DNA of 64,000 nucleotides. It comes from Citreimonas salinaria. GTDB lineage: Bacteria > Pseudomonadota > Alphaproteobacteria > Rhodobacterales > Rhodobacteraceae. The stretch spans positions 372,001-436,000 of the forward strand of contig NZ_FNPF01000001.1 in NCBI RefSeq assembly GCF_900107235.1, written 5' to 3'. Below the pieces are notes generated by a model. The model had not been told where the DNA came from, did not search any database, and was given only the letters and a program-made list of their open reading frames with translations. The position numbers and the translations under genes are program-made. Each line of letters starts with the position of its first letter. Within the stretch, counting starts at the first letter, position 1. Shown here in pieces: positions 62,014-64,000 of the stretch.

Positions 62014-63240
62014 TTGCTCAAGCGAAGCTGGATCGACAGCGCCAATGATCCCGAAGGGGAGTTTCCGCTGAACAACCTGCCTTATGGGGTGTTCTCGACG
62101 AACGGCACCGCGCCCCGCTGCGGCGTGGCGATCGGGGACAGGGTGCTCGACGTCGCGGGCGCGGAAGAGGCCGGCCTGACCGAAACCGCGGACCTTCTGC
62201 AGTACGCGACGTGGAATCCGCTGATGGCCGCGGGTCCCGCCGCGTGGTCGGCATTCCGCGAGCGCCTGACCGACCTTCTGGCCGAAGGGGCGGCGGATCG
62301 CGCCAAGGTCGAGCCGCTGCTGGTGCCGCTGGCCGATGCGACCATGCACATGCCGCTGGAGGTCGCCGAATACACCGACTTCTACGCCGGCAAGCAGCAC
62401 GCGCAGAACGTCGGCACGATGTTCCGCGGGCCGGAGAACGCGCTGCCGCCGAACTGGCTGCACATCCCCATCGGCTACAATGGGCGGGCGTCGACCGTCG
62501 TGGTTTCGGGCACCGACATACGCCGTCCCTTGGGGCAGACGAAGCCGAAGGACGCCGAGATGCCCTCGTTCGGGCCGTGCAAGCGGCTGGATATCGAGCT
62601 CGAGATCGGCGCCATCGTCGGCACCCCGTCGAAGATGGGCGAGCCGATCACGACCGCCCGCGCCCAGGACATGATCTTTGGCTACGTCCTGCTGAACGAC
62701 TGGTCGGCGCGTGATCTGCAGGCGTGGGAGTACCAGCCACTGGGCCCGTTCCAGGCCAAGGCCTTCGCAACGTCGATCTCGCCCTGGATCGTGACACGCG
62801 AGGCGCTGGCCCCCTTCGCCGTGGATACGCCGCCGCGCGAGAAGCCGCTTCTGCCCTACCTTCAGGCCGACTTCCCCGGGAACTATGACGTGGCGCTGTC
62901 GGTCGAGATGAACGGCCACCGCATCAGCACCACGAACATGCGCGAACTCTACTACTCGGCAGCGCAGCAGCTGGCGCATCACGCGTCGTCGGGATGCGCC
63001 ATGCGGACGGGCGATCTGCTCGGTTCGGGCACGATCTCGGGACCCGAGCCGTCGAACTACGGCTCTCTGCTCGAGATGACGTGGGGCGGCGAAAACCCGC
63101 TCGACGTTGGCGGAGAGACCCGGACCTTCATCGAGGACGACGACACGCTCACCCTCAGGGGGCATGCGCAAGGGGACGGCTACCGCGTCGGCTTCGGCGC
63201 CTGCACGGGCACGATCCTTCCCGCCCCCGAATTTCCCTAA
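62014..63240 (+). CDS. fahA: Fumarylacetoacetase
   Basis: 408 aa. Last step of the homogentisate pathway, splitting fumarylacetoacetate to fumarate and acetoacetate. Metal and substrate residues lie in TDFYAGKQHAQNVGTMFRGP, DIELEIGAIVGTPSKMGEPI and LNDWSARDLQAWEYQPLGPF. I chose the TTG at 62014 because GAGGAGGAG stands 5 bp before it and MLKRSWIDSANDPEGEFPLN is the expected start. The maleylacetoacetate isomerase gene is not in the window and may lie just downstream. Confidence 0.95.
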   Translation: MLKRSWIDSANDPEGEFPLNNLPYGVFSTNGTAPRCGVAIGDRVLDVAGAEEAGLTETADLLQYATWNPLMAAGPAAWSAFRERLTDLLAEGAADRAKVEPLLVPLADATMHMPLEVAEYTDFYAGKQHAQNVGTMFRGPENALPPNWLHIPIGYNGRASTVVVSGTDIRRPLGQTKPKDAEMPSFGPCKRLDIELEIGAIVGTPSKMGEPITTARAQDMIFGYVLLNDWSARDLQAWEYQPLGPFQAKAFATSISPWIVTREALAPFAVDTPPREKPLLPYLQADFPGNYDVALSVEMNGHRISTTNMRELYYSAAQQLAHHASSGCAMRTGDLLGSGTISGPEPSNYGSLLEMTWGGENPLDVGGETRTFIEDDDTLTLRGHAQGDGYRVGFGACTGTILPAPEFP

Positions 63241-63258
63241 GAGACGACAGGAGGCCAC

Positions 63259-64000
63259 ATGGCCAAGGCATTCGCATCCGCCGGAGACATGGCGGACAAG
63301 GAGATCAGCTTCACGCAGGTGGGCGAGGGGCTTTGGGCCTTCACCGCCGAGGGCGATCCGAATTCCGGCGTCATCATCGGCGACGACAGCGTGATGGTGG
63401 TCGAGGCGCAGGCCACCCCGCGGCTGGCGCAGAAGGTGATCGAGAAGGTGCGCGAGGTCACCGACAAGCCGATCAGCCACCTGGTGCTGACCCACTACCA
63501 CGCGGTGCGCGTGCTGGGCGCATCGGCCTACGACGCGCGCGAGATCATCATGTCCGACATGGCACGCGCCATGGTGGCCGAGCGCGGGCAGGAGGACTGG
63601 AACAGCGAGTTCGACCGCTTTCCGCGCCTGTTCCAGGGCCACGAGAGCATTCCCGGCCTGACCTGGCCCACCACCACCTTCAGCGACCGCATGAGCGTCT
63701 ACCTGGGCAACCGCCGCGTCGACCTGATGAAGCTGGGCCGCGCCCATACGGCCGGCGATATCGTCATCCACGTGCCCGACCAGAACGTCATGTTCACCGG
63801 CGACATCGTCGAGTACCACTCGGCCTGCTATTGCGGCGATGGTCACTACGGCGACTGGCCGCAGACGCTCGAACGCATCCGCGCGTTCGACCTGGACGCC
63901 ATCGCGCCGGGCCGGGGCGATGCCTTGGTCGGCCGCGACATGGTGAACGCGGCGCTGGACAACACCGCCGACTTCGTTTCCTCGACCTATGATGCCGTGA
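63259..64000 (+). CDS. Metallo-beta-lactamase-fold protein, partial
   Basis: At least 247 aa, running off the right edge. MBL-fold hydrolase-like protein in the hmgA-fahA operon (18 bp after fahA, with AGGAGG before the ATG). The metal motif HXHXDH reads LTHYHAVRVLGA: the first two His are kept but the Asp-His pair is Val-Arg. Later elements LGRAHTAGDIVIHVP (His) and VMFTGDIVEYHSACY are present. The role in aromatic catabolism is unknown; it could be an inactive or altered-metal hydrolase. Confidence 0.8.
   Translation, partial: MAKAFASAGDMADKEISFTQVGEGLWAFTAEGDPNSGVIIGDDSVMVVEAQATPRLAQKVIEKVREVTDKPISHLVLTHYHAVRVLGASAYDAREIIMSDMARAMVAERGQEDWNSEFDRFPRLFQGHESIPGLTWPTTTFSDRMSVYLGNRRVDLMKLGRAHTAGDIVIHVPDQNVMFTGDIVEYHSACYCGDGHYGDWPQTLERIRAFDLDAIAPGRGDALVGRDMVNAALDNTADFVSSTYDAV

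Noticed and set aside
1-64000. CRISPR arrays, prophage, intact insertion sequences
   Set aside because: No regularly spaced repeats, phage structural or integrase genes, or transposase genes are visible.

Overview
The window is GC-rich, tightly packed bacterial chromosome with housekeeping, flagellar and catabolic genes, almost certainly from an alphaproteobacterium of the Rhodobacterales (Roseobacter/Paracoccaceae type). The evidence is the compact flgE-flgK-flgL-flgI-motA-(unknown)-flhA-fliR-flhB block with a TTAA-N7-TTAA CtrA-type box, a MipZ division ATPase, an F0 operon with a separate b' subunit (atpI-atpB-atpE-atpX-atpF), the two-hairpin serC leader RNA in front of serC-serA, a Zur-type zinc operon, and many 4-bp ATGA stop/start overlaps. 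I see no rRNA, tRNA, CRISPR array, intact insertion sequence or prophage.

Layout. 1-5.7 kb: the tail of a possible c-type cytochrome gene, then an exopolysaccharide export group (Wza-like outer-membrane lipoprotein, NAD-dependent epimerase, initiating sugar transferase, YjbF and YjbH). 5.8-19.4 kb: motility genes, namely motB alone, then hook, hook-filament junction, P-ring, motA, a 738-aa exported helical-repeat protein of unknown function, and the export-gate genes flhA, fliR, flhB with a FliJ-like small gene. 19.5-22.3 kb: polA. 22.3-29.2 kb: a carbohydrate uptake and oxidation operon (Tat-exported binding protein, permease, double ATPase, Gfo/Idh/MocA oxidoreductase, TIM-barrel isomerase) divergent from its LacI regulator, with two matching operators between them. 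29.2-32 kb: a PhnM-like amidohydrolase, an exported lipase-like hydrolase and a DMT exporter. 32.2-40.3 kb: smc, a GNAT gene, a small lipoprotein, mipZ and the F0 ATP synthase operon. 40.5-42.7 kb: an ArsR regulator, a DMT transporter and a LysR regulator. 43-49.6 kb: ffh, two GNAT genes, chorismate mutase, rpsP, rimM, an unknown membrane protein, trmD, rplS and rpmE, a translation and secretion cluster. 49.7-52.8 kb: znuB-znuC-zur divergent from znuA around a Zur box. 52.8-59 kb: a class III aminotransferase, glpK, serA and serC. 59.1-60.1 kb: the only sizeable gene-poor stretch, with strong hairpins and one small doubtful ORF. 60.1-64 kb: the homogentisate branch of tyrosine/phenylalanine breakdown (MarR regulator, hmgA, fahA) and a metallo-beta-lactamase-fold protein that runs off the end.

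No single dramatic new system stands out. The observations most worth following are the uncharacterised 738-aa motility-locus protein, a perfect hairpin that hides the ribosome binding site of hmgA, the LacI operator pair spaced three helical turns apart, the MBL-fold protein lacking the usual Asp-His of its metal motif, and the structured island between serC and the MarR gene. All function calls rest on reading motifs and gene order by eye; no database search was run.
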